In this document: positions 31,481 through 39,019 of the stretch, piece by piece
Layout of the letters: every line of letters begins with the position of its first letter
How positions within the stretch are numbered: position 1 is the stretch's first letter
From: Bradyrhizobium sp. AZCC 2176
GTDB lineage: Bacteria > Pseudomonadota > Alphaproteobacteria > Rhizobiales > Xanthobacteraceae
DNA length: 64,000 bases
NCBI RefSeq assembly: GCF_036924645.1
Contig: NZ_JAZHRX010000001.1
Location: 2,728,001 to 2,792,000 of the forward strand
Direction of reading: 5' to 3'
Made by a program: the position numbers and the translations under genes
Notes under the pieces: generated by a model
Told to the model about the DNA's origin: nothing
What the model saw: only the letters and a program-made list of their open reading frames with translations
Databases searched by the model: none

Positions 31481-31565
31481 CGTCATTGCGAGGAGCAGGG
31501 CGACGAAGCAATCCATCCATCTGTTATGCCGCGCGATGGATTGCTTCGCTTCGCTCGCAATGACG
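31481..31565. repeat. Palindromic element, CGTCATTGCGAGG type
   Basis: CGTCATTGCGAGG ... CGAAGCAATCCAT on the left is mirrored by ATGGATTGCTTCG ... CGCAATGACG on the right. A short partial copy of the same type (CGTCATCGCTTCGCTCGCAATGACG) occurs at about 29768-29792. It separates the VOC and ligase genes. Confidence 0.85.
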
Positions 31566-31579
31566 GGGAGGGAGGGGTG

Positions 31580-31999
31580 CTAGCCCCCGCCATCCTCATA
31601 CGACGAAATTTCGATCAAACTCCCGTCGGGATCCCGGCAATAAACCGATCGCAGCGTGCCGCGGGCGCCCTGCTTTGCAACGGGGCCTTCCTCGATCGCG
31701 ACCGCGTTGGCTTTCAGGTGCGCTACCACTTCGTCCGGCGCACTTGACGTCAGGAAACACAGATCGTCGCTCCCGGCGGTCTCGTGGTCGGCGGTGAACC
31801 ACTCGACCTTGTCGGCGTCGCGCGGCCGCACATTGATTTTCTGGTTACCAAACATTAGCGAGGTCCGCGGCATTTTGCCCGGTCCGGGATCGAACACCTT
31901 GACCTCCATACCAAGAATTTTCCGGTACCACTCGGCGGAACGCGCCACATCGGACACATTGATCACGAGATGATCGAGTGCATTAACCCTGACGGACAT
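31580..31999 (-). CDS. VOC (glyoxalase/dioxygenase-fold) protein
   Basis: The 139-residue product starts MSVRVNALDHLVINVSDVARS and carries RSVYCRDPDGSLIEISSY near the C-terminus, typical of vicinal-oxygen-chelate proteins. His10 and Glu132 are plausible metal ligands. AAGGATAAGGC precedes the ATG. The function could be lyase, isomerase or dioxygenase. It faces the Bug-type binding protein across a 151-bp divergent promoter. Confidence 0.88.
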   Translation of the reverse strand: MSVRVNALDHLVINVSDVARSAEWYRKILGMEVKVFDPGPGKMPRTSLMFGNQKINVRPRDADKVEWFTADHETAGSDDLCFLTSSAPDEVVAHLKANAVAIEEGPVAKQGARGTLRSVYCRDPDGSLIEISSYEDGGG

Positions 32000-32150
32000 G
32001 CCTTATCCTTTCGTCGCGGTCGGCGGCGCCCCGTCGCACTGGCCGCCCCTGACTTTGTTTGTTACAACGCGGGCCGCGTTCGGTTCAATAGAACCGCACC
32101 TCAATAGAAACGGACCGGGCTCTGAATCCCGGCCTCCAAGGAGAAGTTCT

Positions 32151-33128
32151 ATGATTTCACGTCGCATCGCGATTTGTCTGGCCGTCGTCGGTCTTTCCAC
32201 TGCCGCTTCGATCGGCAATGTTTCGGCGGCGGATTATCCGACCCGGCCGGTGAAATGGGTCGTCGGATATCCTCCGGGCGGCGCGACCGACATCATCGCA
32301 CGGCTGATCGGCCAGCGGCTTTCCGAGCGGCTCGGCCAGCAATTTGTGATTGAGAACAAGCCCGGCGCCGGCAACAATATCGCGACCGAATCCGTCATCA
32401 ACGCCGAGCCCGACGGCTACACCGTGCTGCTGGTCAATCCGGCGAACTACATCAACGCCACGCTCTACGGCAATTTGAAGTTCAACGTCGTTCGTGACAT
32501 CGCGCCGGTCGCGGCGTTCAATCGCGTGCCGAACGTGATGACGGTCAACAAGGACGTGCCGGCCAAGACGGTCGCCGAGTTCATCGCCTATGTGAAGGCT
32601 AACCCCGGCAAGGTGAACCTGGCCTCGTCGGGCAACGGCACGTCGGTGCATCTGTCGGGCGAAATGTTCATGGCGATGTCCGGCGCCAAGATGCAGCACG
32701 TGCCCTATCGCGGTGCTGCGCCCGCGATCACCGATCTGCTCGGCGGCCAGGTCCAGGTGATCTTCGACAACATGCCTTCCATCCTCCAGCATGTCCGTGC
32801 CGGCTCGGCGCGGGCGCTCGCCGTCACCAGCACGACAAGATCGTCGCTGTTGCCTGACGTGCCGGTCCTTGCCGATACCATTCCGGGCTATGAAGCGAGT
32901 GCGCTGTTCGGCATGGGCGCCCCGAAGAACACCCCGAAGGAAGTCATCGCCAAGCTGAACAAGGAGATCAACGAGATACTCGCCGAACCCGCGATCAAGG
33001 CCAGGCTGGTCGATCTCGGCGGCGAACCGCTGATCGGCCCGCCGGAAGCATTCGGTGCGATGATCGCGGCCGAAACCGACAAGTGGAAGAAGGTGATCGA
33101 GGAAGCGAAGGTCGAAAAGGTGCAGTGA
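32151..33128 (+). CDS. Tricarboxylate-type (TctC/Bug) periplasmic binding protein
   Basis: The start is the ATG at 32151, directly after AAGGAGAAGTTCT; upstream in-frame sequence is non-coding. The 325-residue product has a signal peptide (LAVVGLSTAASIGNVSAAD) and Bug motifs (YPTRPVKWVVGYPPGGATDIIAR, ENKPGAGNNIATE, AEPDGYTVLLV). It is a second orphan binding protein with no TctAB genes nearby. Divergence from the VOC-ligase-amidohydrolase genes suggests a shared carboxylate substrate. Confidence 0.92.
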   Translation: MISRRIAICLAVVGLSTAASIGNVSAADYPTRPVKWVVGYPPGGATDIIARLIGQRLSERLGQQFVIENKPGAGNNIATESVINAEPDGYTVLLVNPANYINATLYGNLKFNVVRDIAPVAAFNRVPNVMTVNKDVPAKTVAEFIAYVKANPGKVNLASSGNGTSVHLSGEMFMAMSGAKMQHVPYRGAAPAITDLLGGQVQVIFDNMPSILQHVRAGSARALAVTSTTRSSLLPDVPVLADTIPGYEASALFGMGAPKNTPKEVIAKLNKEINEILAEPAIKARLVDLGGEPLIGPPEAFGAMIAAETDKWKKVIEEAKVEKVQ

Positions 33129-33208
33129 TCTACCTCACGGAACATTGGCGCGGCCGCGGTGTTTTATGGCAAAGGCGACGCGGCTTTTGCGTCACGTGAA
33201 GGAGATCG

Positions 33209-33466
33209 ATGATGCGCAATGCAATGTTAGCGGTATTGGCGCTGTCGGCCGCGACAGTCGCCACGGTGGCGGGCAGCTCGCCGGCGGCGGCGTACGATTA
33301 TCCCTACTGCCTCCAGGGCCGGGGCATCGGCGTCCCCGGCGACTGCTCCTACAGCAGCTATAGCCAGTGCATGGCGTCGGCGTCCGGACGGGCGCTTTAT
33401 TGCAACGTCAATCCCCGCGTTGCCTTCGGACAGCAGCGGCGGATGCGGGTTTATCGGGACTATTGA
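33209..33466 (+). CDS. DUF3551 small exported protein
   Basis: The 85-residue product has a signal peptide (VLALSAATVATVAGSSPAAA) and a mature part of about 58 residues with YPYCLQGRGIGVPGDCSYSSYSQC and a third cysteine pair partner near YCNVNPR. This Cys-containing family (DUF3551) is expanded in Bradyrhizobium-type genomes and has no known role. AAGGAG precedes tandem ATGs at 33209 and 33212. Confidence 0.88.
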   Translation: MMRNAMLAVLALSAATVATVAGSSPAAAYDYPYCLQGRGIGVPGDCSYSSYSQCMASASGRALYCNVNPRVAFGQQRRMRVYRDY

Positions 33467-33585
33467 CCGGACCTCGCGAATCCTTCCCGGGATGGCCGGA
33501 CTGACGCGCGAAAGCTAGTTGCGCGGAATGATCCGGCCATCCGCATTTCCATCCTCACAACTCTCAACTTCGTGATGCAAACGGC

Positions 33586-33632
33586 TTGACCGCGGTTCGT
33601 TTGCGTCTATACTAAACCTGATGGTTAAGTAT
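33586..33632 (+). promoter_or_regulatory. Strong promoter and probable ArsR operator overlapping a leaderless start
   Basis: TTGACC (33586-33591), 16 bases, TATACT (33608-33613) is a near-consensus housekeeping promoter. The start codon at 33621 would coincide with the transcription start, and no ribosome site is present. ATACTAAACC (33609-33618) and GGTTAAGTAT (33623-33632) are 10-base arms with one mismatch around TGAT, overlapping both the -10 box and the ATG, as expected for self-repression by the ArsR protein. Confidence 0.65.
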
Positions 33633-34091
33633 CAGGAACACGTTCTGGACCGCACGTTTGCCGCGCTGTCGGATCCGACCCGGCGCGCACTGCTGGCGCG
33701 GCTCGGCGACCGCGAAAGCCTTTCGGTCAGCGAGCTGGCGCAGCCGTTCTCGATGTCGCTGCCCGCGATCATGAAGCATCTCGATGTGCTGTCGGACGCC
33801 GGCCTGATTGCGCGCGAAAAGACCGGCCGCACGGTCGCGTGCCGGTTGACCGCCCAGCCGATGGAGCAGGCGATGGAGTGGCTCAATCGCTACCAGCGCT
33901 TCTGGTCCGATGCTCTCGACCGCCTTGCCGCTTTTGTGGAGGAAGACCCATGGCCACCCAGTCAAGCCTTGCCAAGCACGACCCTGCCCGCGACGCCGAA
34001 CTCGCTGCGCGGCCAAGCCTCACGCTCACGCGACGTCTCGCCGCGGCGCCCGAAAAAGTCTACGCCGCGTGGGCCGACCCGCAAAGGCTAG
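33621..34091 (+). CDS. ArsR-family transcriptional repressor with a long overlap into the next gene
   Basis: The first 110 residues are a winged-helix ArsR protein (RTFAALSDPTRRALLARLG, SVSELAQPFSMSLPAIMKHLDVLSDAGLI). No metal-binding Cys cluster is present, so it belongs to the non-metal group commonly paired with SRPBCC proteins. The frame continues 142 bp into the SRPBCC gene in another register, adding a basic, low-complexity tail to reach 156 residues. The tail is real coding sequence only if no frameshift is hidden; the domain itself is complete before it. Confidence 0.88.
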   Translation: MVKYQEHVLDRTFAALSDPTRRALLARLGDRESLSVSELAQPFSMSLPAIMKHLDVLSDAGLIAREKTGRTVACRLTAQPMEQAMEWLNRYQRFWSDALDRLAAFVEEDPWPPSQALPSTTLPATPNSLRGQASRSRDVSPRRPKKSTPRGPTRKG

Positions 34092-34432
34092 TGCAATGGT
34101 TCGGGCCCGGATCGGTCGAGGAAGGCTCGGTCAAGGCCGACATCAATCTGCGCGTCGGCGGTCGTTATCGCATCAGCTTCAACGCCAACGGCACGTACAA
34201 CGAGGTCGGCGGCGTCTATCGCGAGGTCGTTCCGAACCAGCGTCTCGTTTTTAGCTGGGCGTGGCATTCGACGCCGGAGCGGGAATCGCTGGTGACCCTA
34301 ACATTGAAGCCCGACGGTGCCGGCACACTGCTAACCTTCCATCACGCGCAGTTCGCGGATGCGACCGCGCGCGACAATCACGAGCGCGGATGGATGGAAC
34401 TGCTGGCCAAGCTCGAAAGCTATCTGGCCTGA
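33950..34432 (+). CDS. SRPBCC (AHSA1/START-like) protein
   Basis: The 160-residue product has LTLTRRLAAAPEKVYAAWADPQRLVQWFGP and LRVGGRYRISF, typical of the AHSA1-like SRPBCC family, and ends in the long C-terminal helix (NHERGWMELLAKLESYL). These are ligand-binding or activator proteins of unknown substrate that usually follow an ArsR regulator, as here. GTGGAGG lies a few bases upstream of its ATG, inside the arsR frame. Confidence 0.9.
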   Translation: MATQSSLAKHDPARDAELAARPSLTLTRRLAAAPEKVYAAWADPQRLVQWFGPGSVEEGSVKADINLRVGGRYRISFNANGTYNEVGGVYREVVPNQRLVFSWAWHSTPERESLVTLTLKPDGAGTLLTFHHAQFADATARDNHERGWMELLAKLESYLA

Positions 34433-34447
34433 ACGGAGGAGTCGCCC

Positions 34448-35176
34448 ATGCACGCCATCGTTTCCCGCGAGGAATGGATCGCCGCCCGCAAGGCCCACCT
34501 TGCGCATGAGAAGGAATACACCAAAGCGCGCGAGCGCCTGGCCGAGGAGCGCCGCGCGCTGCCATGGGTCAAGGTCGACAGGGATTATGTGTTCGACGGG
34601 CCGAATGGAAAGGCGTCGTTGGCCGACCTCTTCAAGGGACGCAGCCAGCTCGTGGTTCAGCACGTCATGTTCGCGCCCGACTGGAACGAGGCCTGCAAGA
34701 GCTGCTCGTTCTGGGCCGACGGCTTCGAGCGCATGATCCCGCATCTGGCCGCCCGCGACACCACTATGGTCGCGGTCTCGCGCGCGCCGCTGCAAAAGCT
34801 CGTCGCCTTCAAGCAGCGGATGGGCTGGACGTTTGACTGGCTGTCGTCAGGCTCAAACGAGTTCAACTACGACTACGGCGTTTCGTTTACGCCGGAGCAA
34901 ATCGAGCGAGGCGGCAACTACAATTTCGGAACCACTCGCTTCGGAGGCGAGGAAGCGCCCGGAATCAGCGTGTTCTATCGCGACGAGGCCGGGAACATCT
35001 TCCACACCTATTCCTGTTACTCGCGCGGCCTCGACATGATGAACGCCGCCTACCATTACCTCGACCTGACGCCGCTCGGGCGTCATGAGGAAGGCCTGCC
35101 CTATCCGATGGACTGGGTGCGGCTACGTGACCAATACCAGCCGGCGCCGGTTCAGGCATCCTGTTGTCATAGCTGA
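34448..35176 (+). CDS. DUF899 thioredoxin-like protein
   Basis: The 242-residue product starts 15 bp after the SRPBCC stop, with CGGAGGAG upstream. LPWVKVDRDYVFDGP and YSCYSRGLDMMNAAYHYLDL are DUF899 hallmarks. CKSCSFWADGF at about 83-93 places two cysteines at a CxxC position in a thioredoxin-like fold. It ends in CCHS. The third member of an ArsR-SRPBCC-DUF899 operon; the biochemical role is unproven. Confidence 0.88.
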   Translation: MHAIVSREEWIAARKAHLAHEKEYTKARERLAEERRALPWVKVDRDYVFDGPNGKASLADLFKGRSQLVVQHVMFAPDWNEACKSCSFWADGFERMIPHLAARDTTMVAVSRAPLQKLVAFKQRMGWTFDWLSSGSNEFNYDYGVSFTPEQIERGGNYNFGTTRFGGEEAPGISVFYRDEAGNIFHTYSCYSRGLDMMNAAYHYLDLTPLGRHEEGLPYPMDWVRLRDQYQPAPVQASCCHS

Positions 35177-35191
35177 GTGAGTGTTTGTCCT

Positions 35192-35280
35192 CGTCATTCC
35201 GGGGCGATGCGAAGCGTCGGACTATAGTGCGCGATTGCGCACGTGAGGTCTGGCGCCAACGCACCATCCCGGAATGATGG
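35192..35280. repeat. Palindromic intergenic element, CGTCATTCCGGGG type
   Basis: CGTCATTCCGGGGCG at the left and an inverted, slightly diverged CCCGGAATGATGG at the right flank an inner GTGCGCGATTGCGCAC hairpin. It is the same family as 21365-21445 but more degraded. Confidence 0.7.
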
Positions 35281-35329
35281 CAAACATCCGCTCCTGATAA
35301 CCAGGGAAAAACAACGGAGAGCAATCCCC

Positions 35330-35692
35330 ATGCCTTACGTCGATGGCTTCATCGTCGCCGTGCCGAAGAAAAAGCTCGCGGAATATGTCGCGCTATCGAA
35401 GAAGTGCGGCAAGCTCTGGCGTGAATACGGTGCGCTTGATTACCGCGAATGGGTCGCCGACGACGTCAAGGTCGGCAAGCGCACCTCCTTCCCGCGCAGC
35501 GTCAAGCTCAAGCCGGGCGAGACCGTGATATTCTCCTGGATCACCTACAAGTCGCGCGCCCAGCGCGACAAGATCAACGCCAAGGTAATGGCGGACCCGC
35601 GGCTCACCTCGATGATGGATCCGAAATCGCCGCCGCCGTTCGACGGCAAGCGGATGATCTATGGCGGGTTCGAAAGCCTGGTGAAGGTGTAG
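35330..35692 (+). CDS. DUF1428 family protein
   Basis: This is a 120-residue protein, MPYVDGFIVAVPKKKLAEYV onward, with REWVADDV and MIYGGFESLV, matching DUF1428, a small ferredoxin-like-fold family of unknown function. ACGGAGAGC precedes the ATG. The open frame extends upstream, but that sequence is palindromic-repeat DNA. Confidence 0.9.
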   Translation: MPYVDGFIVAVPKKKLAEYVALSKKCGKLWREYGALDYREWVADDVKVGKRTSFPRSVKLKPGETVIFSWITYKSRAQRDKINAKVMADPRLTSMMDPKSPPPFDGKRMIYGGFESLVKV

Positions 35693-35721
35693 CGGCGCTG
35701 ACGCGCCGCCCATCGCCGCTG

Positions 35722-36843
35722 TCAACCCGGCCGGGCCTGCGCCTCCAGACGCCGGCTGTAGCGCGACATCGCGAAGCAGAACAGGAAGTAGATCACCGCT
35801 ACGAATATATAGACTTCGATGCTGAACGGCTGCCAGGCGGGATCGATGATCGACGTCTTCGCCGTCGTCAGCAGGTCGAAGATGCCGATGATCAGCACCA
35901 GGCTGGTGTCCTTGAAGAAGGCGATGAACGTGTTTACCAGCGGCGGGATCACGTGGCGGATCGCCTGCGGCAGGATGATCAGGCCGTTCTTCTTCCAATA
36001 AGTGAGCCCGAGCGCGTCGGCGGCGTCGTGCTGCCCTCTCGGAATGGCCTGCAGCCCGCCGCGAATGACTTCGGCGAGATAGGCGCCGGCATACAGCACG
36101 AACGCGATCTGCGCCCGCAGCAATTTATCGATGTTGACGCCGTCGGGCAGGAACAGCGGAAACATCACGCTCGCCATGAACAGCAGGCTGATCAGCGGGA
36201 CGCCGCGGATCAGTTCGACATAGAGCACGCAGAGCGAGCGGATCGCAGGAAGTTTCGAGCGGCGGCCCAGCGCCACGACGATACCGAGCGGAAAGCCGAA
36301 GGCGAGCCCGAACGTGGCAAGGATCAGCGTCACCGGCAGCCCGCCCCAGCGGTCCTGCGACACATAGGTCAGTCCTGCGATGCCGCCCCACATCAGCACG
36401 CCGATCAGCGCCAGTGCGGCCGCCCAGATCAGCACCAACTCCTTGCGCCACCAGCTCCGCCGGCTCGACACATAAAACAGTGCAATGAATGTCAGGCACA
36501 CCAGAGCCGGCCGCCATTGCTCGCTGAACGGATAGGTGCCGAACAGGATGAAGCGGTATTTTTCGGGGATCACGGCCCAGCAGGCGCCGAGCCCGCGGAT
36601 CGACCGGCAGGCGCCGGTCTGGTCGCTGGGCACCGACCAGACCGCATTCCAGTAGCCCCATTGCACGAGGCTCACCAGCGCCTTGCCGAGCAGCGCGATC
36701 AGGAGCACGCTGATGACCGAGGACGTGACCGAGGCGAACAGGTTGGTGCGCAGCCAGCGGATGACGCGCCTGCCCAGGACTTTGCGCGAACGCGCGCCGT
36801 TGAACGGCAGCGGATTTTGCGGAGCGTCTGATATCGACGTCAT
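35722..36843 (-). CDS. aapM: General L-amino-acid ABC transporter permease (AapM-like)
   Basis: The start is the ATG at 36843, four bases past the upstream stop and 12 bases after GGAG. The 373-residue product has a basic cytoplasmic start, several hydrophobic segments and the HisMQ-type EAA loop (GLQAIPRGQHDAADALGL), which docks the ATPase. A long periplasmic stretch between helices (about 75-110) is typical of AapM. It pairs with the AapQ-like subunit encoded just upstream. No ATPase gene follows; the convergent neighbour is the DUF1428 gene. Confidence 0.9.
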   Translation of the reverse strand: MTSISDAPQNPLPFNGARSRKVLGRRVIRWLRTNLFASVTSSVISVLLIALLGKALVSLVQWGYWNAVWSVPSDQTGACRSIRGLGACWAVIPEKYRFILFGTYPFSEQWRPALVCLTFIALFYVSSRRSWWRKELVLIWAAALALIGVLMWGGIAGLTYVSQDRWGGLPVTLILATFGLAFGFPLGIVVALGRRSKLPAIRSLCVLYVELIRGVPLISLLFMASVMFPLFLPDGVNIDKLLRAQIAFVLYAGAYLAEVIRGGLQAIPRGQHDAADALGLTYWKKNGLIILPQAIRHVIPPLVNTFIAFFKDTSLVLIIGIFDLLTTAKTSIIDPAWQPFSIEVYIFVAVIYFLFCFAMSRYSRRLEAQARPG

Positions 36844-36847
36844 GGGA

Positions 36848-38035
36848 TCAGCGCTCCACCAGCGCGATGCGCGCATTGTACCAGTTCATGAACAGGCTGA
36901 TACCGAGGCTGATCGTCAGGAACACCATCATGATGAGCGCGATGGCTTCAATGGCTTGGCCGGTCTGGTTCAGCGTCGTGTTGGCGATCGACACGACGTC
37001 CTGGTAGCCGACCGCGACGGCCAGCGAGGAATTCTTGGTGAGGTTGAGGTACTGACTGGTCATCGGCGGAATGATGACGCGCAGCGCCTGCGGCAATACG
37101 ATGCGCTGGAGCACAAAGCTCCGGCGCAGACCGAGCGCGTTTGCCGCATCCCATTGGCCTATGGGAACGGACTGGATGCCGCTACGGACGATCTCGGCGA
37201 TGAAGGCCGACGTGTAGGTAACGAGCGCGATCAGCAGCGCGAAATATTCCGGCGCCAGCGTCAGCCCGCCGACGAAATTGAAGCCGCGCAATTCCGGCAT
37301 CGTGATGGTCCAGGATGCACCGAGGCTGAACGACACCAGCGCCGGAAATCCGACGACGAGCGCCAGCGCGTAGGGCCAGAGATGGCGTACCTTGCCGTCG
37401 GCCATCTGCCGCGCCATCAATTGCCGCCGCAGTAGATAGAGCGCGGTCAGCCCGGCCACGACGGCTGCGATCACCCAGAGGTTTGCTTCCGCAATCGGGA
37501 TTGATGGAAGCACCAGGCCCCGGTTGGAGAGAAAGACACCCTCGATCGGCTTCCATGCGGTCCGCGCCGCCGGCAATCCCTGCATCAGCACGTACCAGAA
37601 CAACAATTGCAGCAGCAGGGGAATGTCGCGGAGCAGTTCGACATAGGCGGCGGCGAGCCGCGACAGCAGCCAGTTCGACGACAGCCGTGCAATGCCGATC
37701 AGCGTGCCGAGCACGGTGGCCAGCACGATGCCGATCACGGCGACGCGGAGCGTATTGACGATGCCGACAATGAAGGCGCGGACGTAAGGGTCCTTCGGGC
37801 TGTAGGCGAGCCAGGTGTCCGCGATCGGCATCCCGGCTTCGCGGCCGAGAAAGGCAAAACCGGTCGAAATCCGGCGTACCGACAGATTGTGCAGGGCGTT
37901 CGACCACAGGAAGGCGACGATCGCGACCGCGATCCCGATCACCACGACCTGCCAGAGGAGGCCGGTGATCTGCTGGCGGTTCAGCGAGAAGCGCAGTTGC
38001 CTGCGGCGGCGGAACTCGGGCGTCGATATCGTCAC
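36848..38035 (-). CDS. aapQ: General L-amino-acid ABC transporter permease (AapQ-like)
   Basis: I place the start at the GTG at 38035 (VTISTPEFRRRRQLRFSLN) with AAGGA ten bases upstream; the longer frame runs into the divergent promoter. The 395-residue product has about eight membrane helices and the EAA loop GIQSVPIGQWDAANALGL. In Rhizobium the Aap system (J binding protein, Q and M permeases, P ATPase) imports a broad range of L-amino acids. Here Q and M are together, a damaged J is across the divergent promoter and P is absent. Confidence 0.9.
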   Translation of the reverse strand: MTISTPEFRRRRQLRFSLNRQQITGLLWQVVVIGIAVAIVAFLWSNALHNLSVRRISTGFAFLGREAGMPIADTWLAYSPKDPYVRAFIVGIVNTLRVAVIGIVLATVLGTLIGIARLSSNWLLSRLAAAYVELLRDIPLLLQLLFWYVLMQGLPAARTAWKPIEGVFLSNRGLVLPSIPIAEANLWVIAAVVAGLTALYLLRRQLMARQMADGKVRHLWPYALALVVGFPALVSFSLGASWTITMPELRGFNFVGGLTLAPEYFALLIALVTYTSAFIAEIVRSGIQSVPIGQWDAANALGLRRSFVLQRIVLPQALRVIIPPMTSQYLNLTKNSSLAVAVGYQDVVSIANTTLNQTGQAIEAIALIMMVFLTISLGISLFMNWYNARIALVER

Positions 38036-38100
38036 AGCACAAGGATCCTTCTGGCAACAGCGATCTTCGGCCATGCGCCCCCGGGGCGGGCGCATTTCAA

Positions 38101-38131
38101 ATGTTGCACCAAAATTGGATATATGCAACAT
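38101..38131. promoter_or_regulatory. Probable RpiR operator in the aapQ / rpiR divergent promoter
   Basis: ATGTTGCA (38101-38108) and TGCAACAT (38124-38131) are perfect inverted arms with a 15-base spacer in an AT-rich patch. The right arm ends seven bases before the regulator ATG and the left arm is 65 bp from the aapQ start, so binding could repress both directions. Confidence 0.6.
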
Positions 38132-38138
38132 ATGTTTC

Positions 38139-39014
38139 ATGGCGCAACCGCACCCGAAATCTTCGCCGCTCAACGAATTGTGCAGTGCGTTGCCGTCGCT
38201 TCCGGCGCGGCTGCAGCAGGTCGGGCGCTTCGTCGCCGCCAATGATTACGACGCCACCACGCGTTCGATGCGCGATCTGGCCGCCGAGGCCGGCGCCGAT
38301 CCCGCCGCCTTCACGCGTCTGGCGAAAGCGTTGGGCTATTCCGGATGGGATGAGTTGCGCGCCGCGTTGACCGAGGCGCGCCGGCCGGCACCGGCCCAGC
38401 CCTTTTCGGCTCGCACCCGCGGCGGCCGCAAGGGCCCCCACGCCGAGATCTCGCTGGTCGCCGACAAGCTCGACGCCGAGGCGGCAGGCCTTGCGCGCAT
38501 TTCCACTGGCTCAGTGGCCGAAGCGGCCACGGCCTTGCACGCCGCGCGGCGAATCTGGATCGCCGGGTTTCGAAGCTGCCGCAGCGTGGCCGAACTGCTC
38601 ACTTATCAGCTCCGGCTGTTCCGCTCTGACGAAGTGCAACTGGTCGGCGGCTCCGGGCCGGAGGATCTCGACCTCGGCGCCTTCCAGCGCGGTGACGCGG
38701 TCGTGGTCATCGGCTTTGCACCCTATTCCAGGGCCAGCGTGTTGTCGGCGCGCGCGGCGCATGATTCCGGCGCCACGCTGGTCGCGATTGCCGACGCGAT
38801 CACTGCGCCGATGGCGGAGGGTGCCGATCATCTGCTGCTCTATGAGGCCGCCGCATCGCCGGGATTCTTCCCGAGCCTGACCGGCGCCATTGCGATTGCG
38901 CAGTCGCTGGCCGCGGTCAGCTTCGTGCTCGGCGGCGCCAAGGCAAAGCGCCGCCTTGAGGAAACCGAAGGCCGGTTGGCCGCGATGTCGCAATATGTCG
39001 CCGAGGAGGGTTGA
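38139..39014 (+). CDS. MurR/RpiR-family transcriptional regulator
   Basis: The 291-residue product has an N-terminal HTH_6 domain (about 1-80; TRSMRDLAAEAGADPAAFTRLAKALGYSGWDELR) and a C-terminal SIS domain (about 125-260; IWIAGFRSCRSVAELLTYQLRLF). SIS domains normally sense phosphosugars, yet this gene is embedded with amino-acid uptake and transamination genes, so the effector may differ. Its stop lies just before the aminotransferase start. Confidence 0.92.
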   Translation: MAQPHPKSSPLNELCSALPSLPARLQQVGRFVAANDYDATTRSMRDLAAEAGADPAAFTRLAKALGYSGWDELRAALTEARRPAPAQPFSARTRGGRKGPHAEISLVADKLDAEAAGLARISTGSVAEAATALHAARRIWIAGFRSCRSVAELLTYQLRLFRSDEVQLVGGSGPEDLDLGAFQRGDAVVVIGFAPYSRASVLSARAAHDSGATLVAIADAITAPMAEGADHLLLYEAAASPGFFPSLTGAIAIAQSLAAVSFVLGGAKAKRRLEETEGRLAAMSQYVAEEG

Positions 39015-39019
39015 CCATC

